Of a stretch of DNA of 8,044 bases, positions 6,521 to 8,044 are shown in pieces. The stretch covers positions 1 to 8,044 of the forward strand of contig JABDPP010000431.1 in assembly GCA_013042765.1 (NCBI GenBank). Direction: 5' to 3'. This DNA comes from Litoreibacter sp. Lineage in GTDB: Bacteria; Pseudomonadota; Alphaproteobacteria; Rhodobacterales; Rhodobacteraceae. How positions within the stretch are numbered: position 1 is the first letter of the stretch; every line of letters begins with the position of its first letter. The notes under the pieces are model-generated. The model made no database searches and had not been told where the DNA came from. It saw only the letters and a list, made by a program, of their open reading frames with translations. Position numbers and translations under genes: made by a program.

Positions 6521-7942
6521 ATGGGCGATATTCTGATTGTTGACGACGAACGCGATATCCGGGAACTGATCTCAGATATCCTTAAAGACGAGGGCTTTAC
6601 GACCCGGCTGGCCGGCAATTCCGACGATTGCATGGCGCAGATCAATGCCGAGCCGCCGGCGCTGATGATCCTCGATATCTGGCTGAAAGACAGCCGCATG
6701 GATGGCATCGACATCCTCAAGTCAGTGAAGCGGGACAACCCCGATATCCCGGTGGTGATCATCTCCGGGCACGGCAATATCGAGATCGCCGTCGCCGCCA
6801 TCAAGCAGGGTGCTTACGATTTCATCGAGAAGCCCTTCAACATCGACCAGCTCATGGTCGTGATCTCCCGGGCGATGGAGACGTCTCGTCTGCGCCGCGA
6901 GAACAACGCGCTGAAGCGCGGCGAGGCGGTGAATTCGGAAATGATCGGCGAAAGCCCAACCTTCCGGGCGCTCGAAGCGCAGCTTGAAAAGGTAACCAAT
7001 TCGAACGGACGGGTGATGCTCACCGGGCCCGCCGGTTGCGGCAAAGACGTGGCCGCGCGGTATATCCATGCCAATTCGAACCGCGCTCAGGCGCCCTTCG
7101 TCACGGTCAACTGCGCCACGGTGGAGCCCGACCGGATGGAAGAGGTGCTGTTCGGCCGCGAAAGCAGCGAGCGCGGCGTCGAGCCGGGGCTTTTGGAGCA
7201 GGCCCATGGCGGAATCATCTTCTTCGACGAGGTGGCGGACATGCCGCTTGGCACCCAGTCGAAGATCCTGCGTGTGTTGGTCGAACAGCAGTTCCAGAGG
7301 GTAGGCGGCAATGATAAGGTGCGCGTCGATCTTCGGGTAATTTCAAGCACGAACAGAGACTTGATGGATGAAATTAAAGTCGGTCGCTTCCGGGAAGAGC
7401 TCTATCACCGGCTCAACGTGGTACCGATCAGTGTGCCGAGCCTTGAGGAGCGGCGCGAGGACATCCCGGAATTGGCCGAGCACTTCATCGACAGCTTCAA
7501 CAAGAGCCAGGGTCTGCCGCTGCGTGAACTGTCCCCGGATGCCACCACGATGCTGCAGACGATGCAGTGGCCGGGCAATATCCGGCAACTCAAGAACGTG
7601 ATCGAGCGGGTGCTGATCCTCGGCTCGGGCGACGGGCCGGTTGAAGCGCGCGAGCTGCCGCAATCCGAACCCGCCAATGGCGAGGGCTCCTCGATGGCGA
7701 TGAATAGCATGATGGCGACACTGCCGCTGCGCGAGGCGCGCGAGCTCTTTGAGCGCGAGTACCTGATGACCCAGATCAACCGGTTCGGCGGAAACATCTC
7801 CCGCACCGCCTCCTTCGTTGGAATGGAGCGCTCGGCCTTGCACCGCAAGCTCAAGAGCCTCGGCGTGGTGACCTCCAACAAGGCCGGTGCCCGGGTCGCG
7901 GAAGTGCATCCCGAGATGATGGAGGCCACCGGATCGGACTGA
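6521..7942 (+). CDS. ntrX: Response regulator NtrX with degenerate GAFTGA loop
   Basis: The NtrC-family regulator phosphorylated by NtrY. The 473 residues begin with a receiver domain (about 3-118) containing Asp8/Asp9, phospho-acceptor Asp52 in LDIWLKDSRMDG, Ser82 and Lys104. The AAA+ domain (about 141-365) has an unusual Walker A GPAGCGKD (Lys175), Walker B FFDEVAD (Asp236/Glu237), RFREELYHRL with Arg291 and Arg297, and QWPGNIRQLKN (349-359). The loop after LFG (210-212) reads RESSERGVEPGLLEQAHGG. The GAFTGA signature is gone and the loop is four residues shorter than in E. coli NtrC. The C-terminal Fis-type helix-turn-helix covers about 404-449 (GNISRTASFVGMERSALHRK). Loss of GAFTGA is reported for NtrX proteins, so sigma54-independent regulation is expected. 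A family-typical linker rich in Met and Ser lies around 385-400. Confidence 0.96.
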   Translation: MGDILIVDDERDIRELISDILKDEGFTTRLAGNSDDCMAQINAEPPALMILDIWLKDSRMDGIDILKSVKRDNPDIPVVIISGHGNIEIAVAAIKQGAYDFIEKPFNIDQLMVVISRAMETSRLRRENNALKRGEAVNSEMIGESPTFRALEAQLEKVTNSNGRVMLTGPAGCGKDVAARYIHANSNRAQAPFVTVNCATVEPDRMEEVLFGRESSERGVEPGLLEQAHGGIIFFDEVADMPLGTQSKILRVLVEQQFQRVGGNDKVRVDLRVISSTNRDLMDEIKVGRFREELYHRLNVVPISVPSLEERREDIPELAEHFIDSFNKSQGLPLRELSPDATTMLQTMQWPGNIRQLKNVIERVLILGSGDGPVEARELPQSEPANGEGSSMAMNSMMATLPLREARELFEREYLMTQINRFGGNISRTASFVGMERSALHRKLKSLGVVTSNKAGARVAEVHPEMMEATGSD

Positions 7943-8044
7943 GGCAGGACCGAGGCAAGGCTGAGACAGCAGCGTGATCCGCGTGACACCGGGTTTGACG
8001 CGCCGGATTCCTCGTGCCATGCAAGGCCACGGCACCTGCAGGAC
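7943..8044. other. Non-coding tail downstream of ntrX
   Basis: No supported gene lies here. Two short inverted repeats are visible: CGCGT/ACGCG (7980-7984 and 7998-8002) and GTGCC/GGCAC (8014-8018 and 8031-8035). Neither is followed by a T run, so an intrinsic terminator is not supported. AGGA at 8040-8043 is placed as a ribosome binding site for a gene starting just past the edge. In related genomes trkA often follows ntrX, but that is outside what can be seen. A GTG-initiated frame from 7974 stays open to the edge and is too short to judge. Confidence 0.4.

Noticed and set aside
7980..8035. Terminator downstream of ntrX from the two short inverted repeats
   Set aside because: The stems are only five base pairs and neither is followed by a T run.
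1..8044. CRISPR arrays, tRNA or rRNA genes, insertion sequences
   Set aside because: No regularly spaced repeats, tRNA-like arms, transposase-like protein or terminal inverted repeats with target duplications were seen.

Overview
The window is GC-rich and comes from an alphaproteobacterium, most likely a member of the Rhodobacteraceae (Rhodobacter/Roseobacter type). The evidence is the gene order (divergent ispD, then dusB/nifR3-ntrB-ntrC-ntrY-ntrX) and an NtrC of the shortened kind described in Rhodobacter capsulatus. This is inferred from gene content and order; no database search was made.

Layout. Positions 1-534 hold the 5' part (178 codons) of ispD on the minus strand, which runs off the left edge. 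Positions 535-702 are a relatively AT-rich divergent intergenic region. It contains a perfect 8-bp inverted repeat (587-613), a weak -24/-12-like element (644-659) and a clear ribosome binding site in front of a TTG start. On the plus strand follow dusB (703-1686), ntrB (1683-2762, overlapping dusB by ATGA), ntrC (2785-4155), a 93-bp gap, ntrY (4249-6495) and ntrX (6521-7942). The last 102 bases carry no supported gene and end in an AGGA that could be the ribosome binding site of a gene just outside the window.

How the genes work together. DusB is a tRNA dihydrouridine synthase translated in step with the nitrogen-sensing kinase NtrB. NtrB is soluble and phosphorylates NtrC. NtrY is a membrane-bound kinase with an extracytoplasmic sensor region, HAMP and PAS, and it pairs with NtrX. 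The cluster therefore holds two complete NtrC-family two-component systems, one reading internal nitrogen status and one probably reading an envelope or redox/nitrogen signal.

The most notable point is that neither response regulator has the GAFTGA loop that NtrC-family activators use to contact sigma54. NtrC has lost about 16 residues there. NtrX has a degenerate, slightly shortened loop. Both keep Walker A, Walker B, arginine-finger candidates and a Fis-type DNA-binding domain. This is known for R. capsulatus NtrC and reported for the NtrX family, so the system is a recognised variant rather than a wholly new one. Less certain observations are an A AAA AAG slippery heptamer inside the ntrC DNA-binding region, a NtrY PAS domain with no His or Cys, and the unexplained inverted repeat.
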